Shown: one piece after another, positions 50,968 to 59,043 of the stretch
Layout: each line of letters starts with the position of its first letter
Numbering within the stretch: the first letter of the stretch is position 1
Source: Streptomyces sp. WZ.A104
Lineage (GTDB): Bacteria > Actinomycetota > Actinomycetes > Streptomycetales > Streptomycetaceae
DNA: 64,000 nucleotides
NCBI RefSeq assembly: GCF_002382885.1
Contig: NZ_NWVL01000040.1
Location: 1 to 64,000, forward strand
Direction: 5' to 3'
The notes under the pieces: generated by a model
The model's input: only the letters and a program-made list of their open reading frames with translations
The model's database searches: none
Told to the model about the DNA's origin: nothing
Program-made: the position numbers and the translations under genes

Positions 50968-51897
50968 TCAGATCAGGTTCGCGCGCTTGTAGAAGGCGAG
51001 GGCGGGCTTGGTGAGCAGCCGGGCGGAGGCGAGGAAGTCCATCAGCCCCGAACAGCTGGACCGCATCATCGACTTGTGGTGCTCATTGCCCTTCGCGGCG
51101 GCCAGCGCACGCTTCCGGTCGAGCCCGGCCCTGCGGTAGACCTCCGGGTTCACCATGCTGGTCACGATGAAGTACGAGGCGACGGCGACGACGAACGCGT
51201 TGATCTGCCGCCGCGCCCACCCCGCGCCCTCCAGCCGCTTGAGGGTCTCCTCCCGGGCGAACTTCATGTGCCGGGACTCCTCCACCACATGGATGTTGTT
51301 GATGGTGCGGACGAACGGCACCACCCGCTCGTCACGCATCCAGTCCCGCTGCATCACGTCGAGGACTTCCTCGGCGACCAGGATCGCCGCGTACGCGGCC
51401 TCGCCGAACGCGAGCGTCTTGAATGCCCGGCCCAGCTCCATCACCCCGCGCCGGGGCCGGTAGTGCGGGGCCCCGAGCTTCTGCGCGCCGCGCGCGAACA
51501 TGATCGAGTGGCGGCACTCCTCGGCTATCTCGGTCAGCGCCCACTGGAACTCCGCGCCCGCCGGGTCCTTCATGTAGATGTCCCGCAGCACCATCTGCTG
51601 AAGGATCATCTCGAACCAGATCCCCGTGCTGGCGACCGAGGCCGCCTCCTGCCGGGTGAGCTCCTTGCGCTGCGCCTCGGTCAACTCACGCCAGTACGGC
51701 GTGCCGTAGAGCGTGCTCCACTCGGGGCTCGCGCCGTGGAACTCCTTGTCCAGCGGCGTCTCCCAGTCGACCTCGGTGGCCGGGTCGTACGCCAGCTGCG
51801 CGGCCGAGCCGAGCAGCCGCCGCGCGACATCGTCACCCTCGGGACTGTCCTGGACCTTCGACGGATGGGCCTTCGACGGAACGGTGCTGCCGGCCAT
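50968..51897 (-). CDS. AurF-like diiron oxygenase
   Basis: 309-aa ferritin-like protein of the AurF (p-aminobenzoate N-oxygenase) family. Two diiron half-sites are visible: IWFEMILQQ with ALTEIAEECRHSIMFARG (ExxxH-type), and AYAAILVAEEVLDVMQRDW with NNIHVVEESRHMKFAREE. The substrate is unknown. The downstream ferredoxin reductase (9-bp gap) supplies electrons. AGGAG precedes the ATG at 51897. The upstream leader of over 200 bp contains 21-bp repeats and an inverted repeat. Confidence 0.88.
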   Translation of the reverse strand: MAGSTVPSKAHPSKVQDSPEGDDVARRLLGSAAQLAYDPATEVDWETPLDKEFHGASPEWSTLYGTPYWRELTEAQRKELTRQEAASVASTGIWFEMILQQMVLRDIYMKDPAGAEFQWALTEIAEECRHSIMFARGAQKLGAPHYRPRRGVMELGRAFKTLAFGEAAYAAILVAEEVLDVMQRDWMRDERVVPFVRTINNIHVVEESRHMKFAREETLKRLEGAGWARRQINAFVVAVASYFIVTSMVNPEVYRRAGLDRKRALAAAKGNEHHKSMMRSSCSGLMDFLASARLLTKPALAFYKRANLI

Positions 51898-51944
51898 GCT
51901 GCGGCTCCTTTGGGTCGAGTGCGGTGATCCTTGATCGCGGCGAT

Positions 51945-52049
51945 GTGTGCGTACAGGGGGCTGCTGTGCGCGTACAGGGTGCTGTCGCGGGCGTACAGCG
52001 TGGTGATGCGCGCGTACGACGTGGTGGCGTGCGCACGGCGCGGCGGAGT
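51945..52049. repeat. Five imperfect 21-bp repeats in the diiron oxygenase leader
   Basis: The unit GCGCGTACAGGGTGCTGTC with flanks repeats at a 21-bp period between the candidate operator (52102) and the gene start. It is in frame with itself; one minus-strand frame gives the heptad TLYARDS/TLYAHSS/PLYAHIA with mostly silent third-base changes, but no convincing start codon. Confidence 0.7.
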
Positions 52050-52101
52050 GCGTACGACAACAGCCCTCTGCTGCCCGGGCAGCGGCCGGATGCCCCACCC
52101 G

Positions 52102-52126
52102 CTTGTTAGACGCAAGGTATAACAAG
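52102..52126 (-). promoter_or_regulatory. Inverted repeat in the probable diiron oxygenase promoter
   Basis: CTTGTTA (52102-52108) and TAACAAG (52120-52126) form a perfect 7-bp inverted repeat 11 bp apart in an unusually AT-rich patch. TATACC on the minus strand could be a -10 box. It suits a TetR-type operator. Confidence 0.5.
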
Positions 52127-52128
52127 GA

Positions 52129-52167
52129 GCCCGGGCCGCCTACCCCTCGGTAGAAATCGGCCCGGGC
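52129..52167 (-). terminator. Hairpin after the DrrB-like permease gene
   Basis: GCCCGGGCCG and CGGCCCGGGC form a 10-bp stem with a 19-base loop, 24 bp past the permease stop. Confidence 0.6.
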
Positions 52168-52190
52168 CCCTCACCACACCTCCCCGTGGG

Positions 52191-52982
52191 CTACCTGGGG
52201 TCCTGGCCGAACTTCGAGGTCGACCAGAGGTAGCCGAGCACCACGAGCCCGAGGCTCCAGCCGACGGTCAGCCAGCCGTTGTGGCCGATCTCGCTGCCGA
52301 GCAGCAGGCCGCGCAGGGTCTCGATGGCGGGCGTGAACGGCTGGTACTCGGCGATCGGTTGGAACCAGCCCGGCATCGTCCCCACCGGGATGAAGGCGCT
52401 GGACAGGAGAGGCAACAGGATCATCGGCAGGGCGTTGTTGCTGGCGGCCTCGGCGTTCGGACTGATCAGGCCCATGCCGACCGCGACCCAGGTGAGGGCC
52501 GAGGCGAAGAGCACGAGCAGCCCGAACACCGCCAGCCACTCCAGGACGGTGACGTCCGTCGGCCGGAAGCCGATGGCCACGGCGACGGCGCCCACCAGGA
52601 CCACGCTCAGAACGCTCTGCAGCACGCTGCCGACGACATGTCCGACGAGCACGGAGCCGCGGTGGATCGCCATGGTGCGGAAGCGGGCGATGATGCCCTC
52701 GGTCATGTCGTTGGAGACGGAGACAGCGGTCCCGACCACGGTGGAGCCGACCGTCATCAGCAGCAGACCCGGGACGATGTAGGCGATGTACTCGGCGCGA
52801 TCGGCGCCCCCGCCGCCGAGACCCGCGCTCATCACATCGCCGAAGATGTAGACGAAAAGCAGCAGGAGCATGACAGGTGTGAGGAGCAGGTTCAGGGTGA
52901 GGGAGGGGTAGCGCCGGGCGTGCAGGAGGTTGCGGCGCAGCATGGTGTTCGAGTCGCGGACGGCGAGGGCGAGGGAGCTCAT
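52191..52982 (-). CDS. ABC transporter permease, DrrB family
   Basis: 263-aa ABC-2 type membrane subunit with six helices, of the daunorubicin-resistance DrrB group. Family segments are LRRNLLHARRYPSLTLNLLL, GIIARFRTMAIHRGSVLVGH and ISPNAEAASNNALPMILLPL. The ATG overlaps the stop of the ATPase gene (ATGA). The two should form an exporter for a hydrophobic compound. The substrate is unknown, and no biosynthetic genes are in the immediate operon. Confidence 0.93.
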   Translation of the reverse strand: MSSLALAVRDSNTMLRRNLLHARRYPSLTLNLLLTPVMLLLLFVYIFGDVMSAGLGGGGADRAEYIAYIVPGLLLMTVGSTVVGTAVSVSNDMTEGIIARFRTMAIHRGSVLVGHVVGSVLQSVLSVVLVGAVAVAIGFRPTDVTVLEWLAVFGLLVLFASALTWVAVGMGLISPNAEAASNNALPMILLPLLSSAFIPVGTMPGWFQPIAEYQPFTPAIETLRGLLLGSEIGHNGWLTVGWSLGLVVLGYLWSTSKFGQDPR

Positions 52983-53980
52983 CGGAGTGCCTCCTTGGGC
53001 TGGCCGTTCCGGGCGGGCGCGCCGGATCCGGTGAGGGCGAAGAACACGTCGTCGAGGTCGGGGGTGTGGACGGTCAACTCGTCGGCCTCGATCCCGGCCG
53101 AGTCCAACCAGTCGAGGATGGAGCGCAGTTCGCGCTGACTGCCGTCGCTGGGAAGGCGCAATGCCAGCGCCTGGTCCTCGCGCGCGGCCTGGTGCAGGGT
53201 GGAGGCGGCGGACCGGTAGGCGTCCGGGTCGGTGAAGCGGAGCCGGACGTGCCCGCCCGGAACGATCCGCTTCAACTCCTCGGCACTGCCCTCGGCGGCG
53301 ATCCTCCCGTCGTTGAGCACGGCGATACGGTCGGCCAACTCGTCGGCCTCCTCCAGGTACTGGGTGGTGAGGAAGACGGTGACGCCGCCGGCGACCAGCT
53401 CCCGGATGATCCCCCACATGGTGTGACGGGAACGCGGGTCGAGACCCGTGGTCGGCTCGTCGAGGAAGATGATCCGCGGGGAGCCGACCAGCGTCATGGC
53501 GATGTCCAGGCGGCGCTTCATGCCGCCGGAATAGCCCGCTACCGGCTTCTTCGCCGCCTCCACGAGGTCGAAGCGCTCCAGCAGTTCGGCGGCGACCCGT
53601 CGGCCCTCCCGGCGCGGAAGACGGTGCAGGTCCGCCATCAGCAGCATGTTCTCCTCACCGGTGACCAGGCCGTCCACGGCGGAGAACTGCCCGGTGACAC
53701 CGATCGCGCCGCGCACGGCCTGGGGATCGACGGCCGGGTCATGGCCGCCGACGCTCAACCGGCCGGCATCGGCGGTGATGAGGGTGGACAGGATCTTGAC
53801 GGCGGTGGTCTTGCCCGCGCCGTTGGGGCCGAGCAGGGAGAAGACCGTGCCCTCGGGCACCGACAGGTCGATGCCGTCGAGCACGAGCTTGTCGCCGTAG
53901 GACTTGCGCAGTCCGGTGGCGGTGATCGCCTGCGTCGCAGCCTGCTCGGCAAGCGGCGCGGAGGCACGGATGACAGTCAT
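52979..53980 (-). CDS. ABC transporter ATPase, DrrA family
   Basis: 333-aa ATP-binding subunit. Walker A is GPNGAGKTTAVKIL, the signature is YSGGMKRRLDIAMTL, Walker B is IIFLDEPTTGLDP, and the DrrA-type C-terminal extension (about 90 residues) is present. It is translationally coupled to the DrrB-like permease. It follows the DUF4097 gene by 136 bp on the same strand. Confidence 0.95.
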   Translation of the reverse strand: MTVIRASAPLAEQAATQAITATGLRKSYGDKLVLDGIDLSVPEGTVFSLLGPNGAGKTTAVKILSTLITADAGRLSVGGHDPAVDPQAVRGAIGVTGQFSAVDGLVTGEENMLLMADLHRLPRREGRRVAAELLERFDLVEAAKKPVAGYSGGMKRRLDIAMTLVGSPRIIFLDEPTTGLDPRSRHTMWGIIRELVAGGVTVFLTTQYLEEADELADRIAVLNDGRIAAEGSAEELKRIVPGGHVRLRFTDPDAYRSAASTLHQAAREDQALALRLPSDGSQRELRSILDWLDSAGIEADELTVHTPDLDDVFFALTGSGAPARNGQPKEALR

Positions 53981-54116
53981 GCTGGTTCCCTTTCGTGAGC
54001 GGTGAGTCGGGCGTGGGCGGTGAGCCGGGGATGAGGCGGCAAGGCGGGCGTGGGCGGCGAGCCGGGCGTGACGGGCGAGGCGGACACGGGCGGGGGCGGG
54101 CGGACGTGGGCCGGGG

Positions 54117-55007
54117 TCAGGCGCGGCGGACGATGATGTCGCCGGCCCCGCTCCGGGCGTGCACCTCGACGGTCTCGTCGGAGCCCTCGGGACCGGCGGC
54201 GGCGCCGAGCGAGTTGCGTACGGTGCCGAACCTGGGGTTCAGGTCGAGCCAGGCGGCGGTGCCCTCGTGGATGCCCACTTCGAGGTCGCCGACGGAGGTA
54301 CGCAGAGTGATGCGGCCACGCATCACATCGCCGACACGGATGTGCCCGTTGGAGGAGGTCGCATCGACCCCCGCACGGGCGACGCCGATCTCGATCCGCC
54401 CGTTGGCGGACTTGGCGACGACGCTGCCGTGCGCGACGCCCACGGAAATGTCGCCGTTGGCCGCGTTGACCTTCAGCTCACCACCGACCTCGTCGATCCC
54501 GGTCGTACCGTTGCCGTTCTTGACGGCAGCCGCCCCGCCCACCACGCCGACCTCGACCCGGCCGGATCCGACGATCTCGGCGTCCCCGGTGGAGCGGACC
54601 AGCCGGATGTCGCCGTGGTCGGTCCTGAGCTCGGCGCGGGCGGCCTCATCCACCTGGAGATCTCCGAGCGAGGTCGTGAGCTTCACGTCCCCGAGGGGGC
54701 CTTCGCAGAGGAAGCCGCCCAGGGCGGACGCGCCCCGAACGTCGGACCCCGCGGGCAGTTCGACGCTCACGACGACGGTGCCCGGCCTGCCGAACAGGGA
54801 CCGCTTCCTGGGGGTCTTGACGGTGAGACGCCCGCCCGAGCAGGAGACCTGGGTCTGCCGCACGGCGCGTACGTCGTCCTCGTCGGATCGGTTGCCCGGC
54901 AGCACCTCGACGACCGTGTCGGTGCGCTTGCCGGCAGCGATACGGGCAGTACCGGCGTCCAGTTCGATGACGGCGGAGATCGGCTCAGGAGTATCGAAAG
55001 AAGGCAT
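54117..55007 (-). CDS. DUF4097 family beta-helix protein
   Basis: 296-aa soluble protein built of short beta-strand repeats of the DUF4097 (putative adhesin) family, with recurrent G-D-(I/V)-x-(I/V/L)-x segments (ANGDISVGVAHGSVVAKSAN, SNGHIRVGDVMRGRITLRTS, TSLGDLQVDEAARAELRTDH). No signal peptide or membrane helix is seen. It is often next to a small DNA-binding protein in Streptomyces, as here (HicB-like gene upstream) and an exporter downstream. Function unknown. Confidence 0.88.
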   Translation of the reverse strand: MPSFDTPEPISAVIELDAGTARIAAGKRTDTVVEVLPGNRSDEDDVRAVRQTQVSCSGGRLTVKTPRKRSLFGRPGTVVVSVELPAGSDVRGASALGGFLCEGPLGDVKLTTSLGDLQVDEAARAELRTDHGDIRLVRSTGDAEIVGSGRVEVGVVGGAAAVKNGNGTTGIDEVGGELKVNAANGDISVGVAHGSVVAKSANGRIEIGVARAGVDATSSNGHIRVGDVMRGRITLRTSVGDLEVGIHEGTAAWLDLNPRFGTVRNSLGAAAGPEGSDETVEVHARSGAGDIIVRRA

Positions 55008-55138
55008 GGCGGTCCCGTCCTCTTGGCTCGGTGAATGATGAGTGATCAGCGATGAGCGATCGGTGACGTCGGCCGGATCGGCGATCCGCCGGTGAAAGTG
55101 GGGCTGGGGGCCCCGTAGGGCTGGAAGGCCCCGGTGCC

Positions 55139-55197
55139 AGGGCCTGTCGTCGAACTGCCGCCTGCCGGGCGACGACGGCAGTTTGACGACAGGCCCT
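55139..55197. terminator. Long 59-bp palindromic hairpin
   Basis: AGGGCCTGTCGTC at 55139 pairs with GACGACAGGCCCT ending at 55197, and an inner AACTGCCG/CGGCAGTT stem extends it. It overlaps the stop codon (TAG) of the HicB-like gene. It can act as terminator; its length and near-perfect symmetry are also compatible with a small mobile palindrome (MITE or REP-like). Confidence 0.65.
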
Positions 55198-55720
55198 AGC
55201 GGACCCAGCCGGTGAAGCCGCGACCGCCCGAGTCCTCGCCCCGACCCGGTGCGCTCGCACGCCCCCCGCCGTCGAGGGAGACGGACACGGCCCGCACGAG
55301 CCAGGCGTTGACCGACAGCCCCTCCGCCGCCGCGGCGCTCTCGGCGCGGCCCTTGAGGTGGGCGGGGAGGCGGAGGTTGATCCGCACCATGGTGCCGTCC
55401 TCGGCCTCCCCGGCCGGCGGCGCGGCCACGACGGGAGCCGCGACCGGCTCCCGCGCCTCCCGCACCGGCTCGGGCACCGGCGGCGGCGTCACCACGAACT
55501 CGGGATCGAGCCCGCGCAGCCGCACATCGACCGAACCGGGTGCCAGATCCCGAGTGACCTCACCCATGGCTGCGGAGAGCACATTGAGCAGGGTCAGCCG
55601 GGCGGCGGACTCCAGGGGGGCACTGAGCCGCTCGGCCAGGGACCGGGCTTCGTCACCGCTGGCATCCGCGGCGACGGCGAGTTCCCGCCGGAGATTGTCG
55701 ACGTAGGGGGTGAGATCCAT
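55196..55720 (-). CDS. HicB/Arc-like ribbon-helix-helix protein
   Basis: 174-aa protein. The first about 80 residues are helical (MDLTPYVDNLRRELAVAADA, SAPLESAARLTLLNVLSAAM). A Pro-rich linker and a ribbon-helix-helix DNA-binding domain follow at about residues 110-150 (MVRINLRLPAHLKGRAESAA, AEGLSVNAWLVRAVSVSLDG). It is usually annotated as a HicB-family antitoxin, but no HicA toxin is adjacent and the partner is a DUF4097 gene. It probably represses its own operon through the repeated TGGCGCCA palindromes upstream. Confidence 0.85.
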   Translation of the reverse strand: MDLTPYVDNLRRELAVAADASGDEARSLAERLSAPLESAARLTLLNVLSAAMGEVTRDLAPGSVDVRLRGLDPEFVVTPPPVPEPVREAREPVAAPVVAAPPAGEAEDGTMVRINLRLPAHLKGRAESAAAAEGLSVNAWLVRAVSVSLDGGGRASAPGRGEDSGGRGFTGWVR

Positions 55721-55741
55721 GACGCCATCATGGCACACGCA

Positions 55742-55920
55742 TGGCGCCACGTCGAGCCACTTTGGCGCACTTCGCACGAAGACGCCCCTGACCTGCAAAG
55801 TTACAACCGAAGGCTTCGCAATGGCGCCATAGAAGCACCCCGAACGACCAGCGGTGGCGCCACATCGGCACCACCTGGCACCATCAGGCACCACCGGGTG
55901 CCACCGGGTGCCACCCACTG
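55742..55920. promoter_or_regulatory. Clustered TGGCGCCA and GGCACCA motifs upstream of the HicB-like gene
   Basis: The palindrome TGGCGCCA occurs at 55742, 55822 (as ATGGCGCCAT) and 55855, with a half-site at 55763. It is followed by five close GGCACCA/GGGTGCCA motifs from about 55866 to 55915. Ribbon-helix-helix proteins bind arrays of short palindromes cooperatively, so this is a plausible autoregulatory operator. The rest of the 400-bp gap to 56118 has no supported gene. Confidence 0.6.
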
Positions 55921-56118
55921 AAGGGGCGCCACCGGGCAGACATGCTCCTCGTCCGTACAGCCCGCCAGGATCGCTCGGGAGATGGAACTCCTATCGAAAT
56001 GATCTCTGCGGCGGCCGGCTCATCGCGGGAGTGACGATTCGGGTGCGGGATGGCAAGGCCGGAGCCTTGCAACGCCGGTGAGGAAGCGGACCGGCTGTCG
56101 CACGCCCCGCTTCAACCT

Positions 56119-56622
56119 TCAGCGGGGCATGCCTCCAGCGACAGCGTGCTGGTTCAGGCGTGACCAGGCTCCGACGCCCAAGGCTGTTCCGATGCCCAGG
56201 AACGCGCCGACCCCGGCGGGCACCACCCACTGCGTCACCGAAGGCGCGGCATCGCCGCCGTTCCCGGTGAGGGCGACCACAGCGGTCAGCAGTCCGTACG
56301 GGATCAACAGCGTTCCCGCCCAGGCCGGGGGGAGCAAAAGCCACCGGGGAAGTCTCCGTCCCCATGGCCGGACGAGGGCGAATGCCAGCATCACCCCCAT
56401 CAGCGCCAGCACGGCCGTGAAGTCGATGCCGTGTCGTTCCAGCCACACCAACGCATCGGGAGCACCGTTCCTCTCGAACTCGCCCGTCACGTCGAACCCG
56501 TCCGCAAGCCCCGCCCTGCCGCCGAATGCCCAGTACACCTTCATAGCGACATAGGGCGCGGCAGCCGCGCTGCCCAGCGCCACGACCATCCGAGCTGCCC
56601 TTGGCGTCACCACGCGCGTCAT
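56119..56622 (-). CDS. Four-helix membrane protein, unknown function
   Basis: 167-aa protein with four predicted membrane helices (MVVALGSAAAAPYVAMKVYW, FTAVLALMGVMLAFALV, WLLLPPAWAGTLLIPYGLLT, WVVPAGVGAFLGIGTALGVG) and a conserved-looking extracellular loop after helix one. It resembles small Streptomyces integral membrane proteins of unassigned role. The ATG at 56622 has GGGAG close upstream; an upstream in-frame ATG at 56709 would add a basic tail. Confidence 0.78.
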   Translation of the reverse strand: MTRVVTPRAARMVVALGSAAAAPYVAMKVYWAFGGRAGLADGFDVTGEFERNGAPDALVWLERHGIDFTAVLALMGVMLAFALVRPWGRRLPRWLLLPPAWAGTLLIPYGLLTAVVALTGNGGDAAPSVTQWVVPAGVGAFLGIGTALGVGAWSRLNQHAVAGGMPR

Positions 56623-56909
56623 CACCACTCCCCGCCCAGCGCCCTCGCTGGCCAACGGCTGTCGTCGGCCCGGTTCCACCGTGCTCCGGTTCCGGCGTCC
56701 CGGCGTCACGCCTGGGTACCGTCGCCATGACGGGCTCTCCCCCGAGTGACGGAAGCACGGTCATCCGCTGGTACAGGCGCACCGGGCCTGAGGAAGGCTT
56801 CGTGGATGCCGTCGCGCCACTCCCAGCGGATCCGCGCGCATCTCCCAGCGGATCCGCCGGCGGCGGAACCAGTGCCGGCCCCTCGCCCGGTTTCACGCAC
56901 CGACGAAAG

Positions 56910-56942
56910 AAGCCCAGGTCAGACAACACCTGACCTGGGCTT
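56910..56942 (-). terminator. Hairpin downstream of tRNA-Thr
   Basis: A perfect 13-bp stem AAGCCCAGGTCAG with CTGACCTGGGCTT and a seven-base loop, eight bases beyond the tRNA 3' end. Confidence 0.85.
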
Positions 56943-56949
56943 CCCACCG

Positions 56950-57023
56950 AGCCCCCTGTCGGATTCGAACCGACGACCTACGCATTACAAGTGCGTTGCT
57001 CTGGCCAGCTGAGCTAAGGAGGC
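56950..57023 (-). tRNA. tRNA-Thr (anticodon UGU)
   Basis: On the minus strand a 74-nt cloverleaf is readable. The acceptor stem GCCTCCT pairs with AGGGGGC (one G-U), with discriminator T. The D-arm is GCTCAGCTGGCCAGAGC. The anticodon arm CGCACTTGTAATGCG carries TGT, and the T-arm GTCGGTTCGAATCCGAC has the invariant TTCGAATC. CCA is not encoded. A terminator hairpin follows. Confidence 0.96.
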
Positions 57024-57200
57024 GTGCCAGAGCAGTCTAACCAACCCCGCGCCCCGCCCGTCCGCGTTTTCCGTGTGCCCCGGACTACTGACAGATCAGG
57101 AAACGCCAGGTAGCGTCACGGCAGGTCCGCTCAAGTGGACCAGACCACTCCCTACTCGGATCGTCCGGCACGTTCCTGCCGGTGGAGGAGAAGATTCAGC

Positions 57201-58337
57201 ATGGCCAGTGTCACGTTCGACAAGGCGTCTCGCGTCTACCCCGGCTCCACGAAGCCGGCTGTGGACCAGCTCGAAATCGACATCGCGGACGGTGAGTTCC
57301 TCGTCCTCGTCGGTCCTTCCGGTTGTGGAAAGTCGACCTCCCTGCGCATGCTCGCGGGTCTTGAGGACGTCAACGGCGGTGCGATCCGCATCGGTGACCG
57401 TGATGTCACGCACCTGCCGCCCAAGGACCGGGACATCGCCATGGTGTTCCAGAACTACGCGCTCTACCCGCACATGACCGTCGCGGACAACATGGGCTTC
57501 GCGCTCAAGATCGCCGGTGTGAACAAGACCGACATCCGGGCGAAGGTCGAAGAGGCCGCCAAGATGCTGGACCTCACCGAGTACCTGGACCGCAAGCCGA
57601 AGGCGCTCTCCGGTGGTCAGCGCCAGCGTGTGGCGATGGGCCGGGCCATCGTGCGGGAGCCGCAGGTCTTCCTCATGGACGAGCCGCTGTCGAACCTCGA
57701 CGCCAAGCTCCGTGTCTCCACCCGTACGCAGATCGCCTCGCTCCAGCGCCGCCTGGGCATCACCACGGTCTACGTCACCCACGACCAGGTCGAGGCCCTC
57801 ACCATGGGGGACCGGGTCGCGGTGCTGAAGGACGGGCTGCTCCAGCAGGTCGACTCGCCGCGCAACATGTACGACCGCCCGGCCAACCTCTTCGTCGCCG
57901 GGTTCATCGGCTCCCCCGCCATGAACCTCGTCGAGGTCCCGATCACCGACGGCGGCGTGAAGTTCGGCAACAGCGTCGTCCCGGTCTCCCGCGAGGCGCT
58001 CAGCGCCGCCGCGGACCGCGGTGAGACCACCGTCACGGTCGGCATCCGGCCGGAGCACTTCGACATCGTCGAGCACGGGGGCGCCGCCGCGCAGTCGCTG
58101 ACCAAGGGCGCCTCGGGCGAGCCGGCCGGTCTCGCCGTCTCCGTCAACGTCGTCGAGGAGCTCGGCGCCGACGGGTTCGTCTACGGCGGCGCGCAGGTCG
58201 CCGGCGAGCACAAGGACCTGGTCGTCCGTGTCGGCGGGCGCGCCGTCCCGGAGAAGGGCACCGAACTGCACGTCGTCCCGCGCCCGGACGAGCTGCACGT
58301 CTTCTCGACCTCCACCGGTGAGCGTCTCGCCAACTGA
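57201..58337 (+). CDS. msiK: Multiple-sugar-import ATPase MsiK (UgpC/MalK type)
   Basis: 378-aa CUT1-family ATPase. Walker A is GPSGCGKSTSLRML (about residues 38-51), the Q-loop is FQNYALYPHMTV, the signature is LSGGQRQRVAMGRAI and Walker B is VFLMDEPLSNLDAKL. A C-terminal TOBE-type regulatory domain (about 240-378) follows. It stands alone, as MsiK does in Streptomyces, where it energises several sugar importers that lack their own ATPase, such as the cellobiose, maltose and chitobiose systems. It is therefore the likely motor for the permease pair at 68-1971. GGTGGAGGAG precedes the ATG. Confidence 0.96.
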   Translation: MASVTFDKASRVYPGSTKPAVDQLEIDIADGEFLVLVGPSGCGKSTSLRMLAGLEDVNGGAIRIGDRDVTHLPPKDRDIAMVFQNYALYPHMTVADNMGFALKIAGVNKTDIRAKVEEAAKMLDLTEYLDRKPKALSGGQRQRVAMGRAIVREPQVFLMDEPLSNLDAKLRVSTRTQIASLQRRLGITTVYVTHDQVEALTMGDRVAVLKDGLLQQVDSPRNMYDRPANLFVAGFIGSPAMNLVEVPITDGGVKFGNSVVPVSREALSAAADRGETTVTVGIRPEHFDIVEHGGAAAQSLTKGASGEPAGLAVSVNVVEELGADGFVYGGAQVAGEHKDLVVRVGGRAVPEKGTELHVVPRPDELHVFSTSTGERLAN

Positions 58338-58359
58338 CCCGCCGCCTGCCGTACGCTCG

Positions 58360-58393
58360 GGCCCCGCGCTCCCCGCAAGGGAGGCGCGGGGCC
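58360..58393 (+). terminator. Terminator after msiK
   Basis: A GC-rich stem GGCCCCGCGC with GCGCGGGGCC and an inner CTCCC/GGGAG, followed by GTTTG, about 22 bp past the stop. Confidence 0.85.
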
Positions 58394-58566
58394 GTTTGCG
58401 TGGTCGCGGCGCGTTTGGGTTTCGACGCCGGATGGGGTCAAATACCCCGGCACACAGGGCATTTCACCTTGGTTCGTCAACCTGGTATTCGAAAGGGCGC
58501 GTCGAACCATCCCCCGCGAGGGTGACGAAATGTCGCCAAGTCATCACTGGCCGCTACGCTCGCTGC

Positions 58567-58980
58567 GTGACCCACACCGCGCGCCGCATCGGCCGATCCC
58601 TCGCTCTCGTCCTGCCCGTCGTCATGGTTCTGTCCGGGACCCTCGCGGTCACCACCGTTCCGTGGGCGGCGCCGGACAACGACTCCACGCTGCTGGCCGC
58701 CTCCTCGGAGACCGTGTCCAAACCAGCGAAGCCGCGTGCCCCGCAGGACATCCTTCGCGAGAAGCTGCTCGTGGAGCTCCAGGAGAAGGACCCGGGCACC
58801 GCGCTCACGGCTCTCCAGCGCGCCGTGGAGCAGCGCCCGTCGCTCGCCCGCCACTGCATGTCGATCGCGAAGGCGCTCGGCAAGGCCGCCGTCGAGCAGT
58901 ACGGTCCGACCCGTGCGCAGCGCTTCTCCCGCCCCGTCTGCGACACCTCGTTCGCCTCCGGCGTCGCCCAGTTCAGCTGA
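58567..58980 (+). CDS. Small secreted protein, unknown function
   Basis: 137-aa protein with a signal peptide (RRIGRSLALVLPVVMVLSGT, cleavage likely near AAP/DND). A helical mature part contains PQDILREKLLVELQEKDPGT and LQRAVEQRPSLARHCMSIAK. Two Cys (in RHCMSIAK and PVCDTSF) may form a disulfide. The GTG at 58567 is chosen because the signal sequence starts there. It lies between msiK and the nucleotidyltransferase, same strand. No family recognised. Confidence 0.78.
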   Translation: MTHTARRIGRSLALVLPVVMVLSGTLAVTTVPWAAPDNDSTLLAASSETVSKPAKPRAPQDILREKLLVELQEKDPGTALTALQRAVEQRPSLARHCMSIAKALGKAAVEQYGPTRAQRFSRPVCDTSFASGVAQFS

Positions 58981-59043
58981 GTCCGGGGGGCGGTGGCACG
59001 GAGCGCCGTCGCCCGCCCGCGGGCAGCGCCTATCGTGCCTGCC

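Noticed and set aside
55196..55720. HicAB toxin-antitoxin pair
   Set aside because: No small HicA-like frame is adjacent on either side; only the ribbon-helix-helix partner is present.
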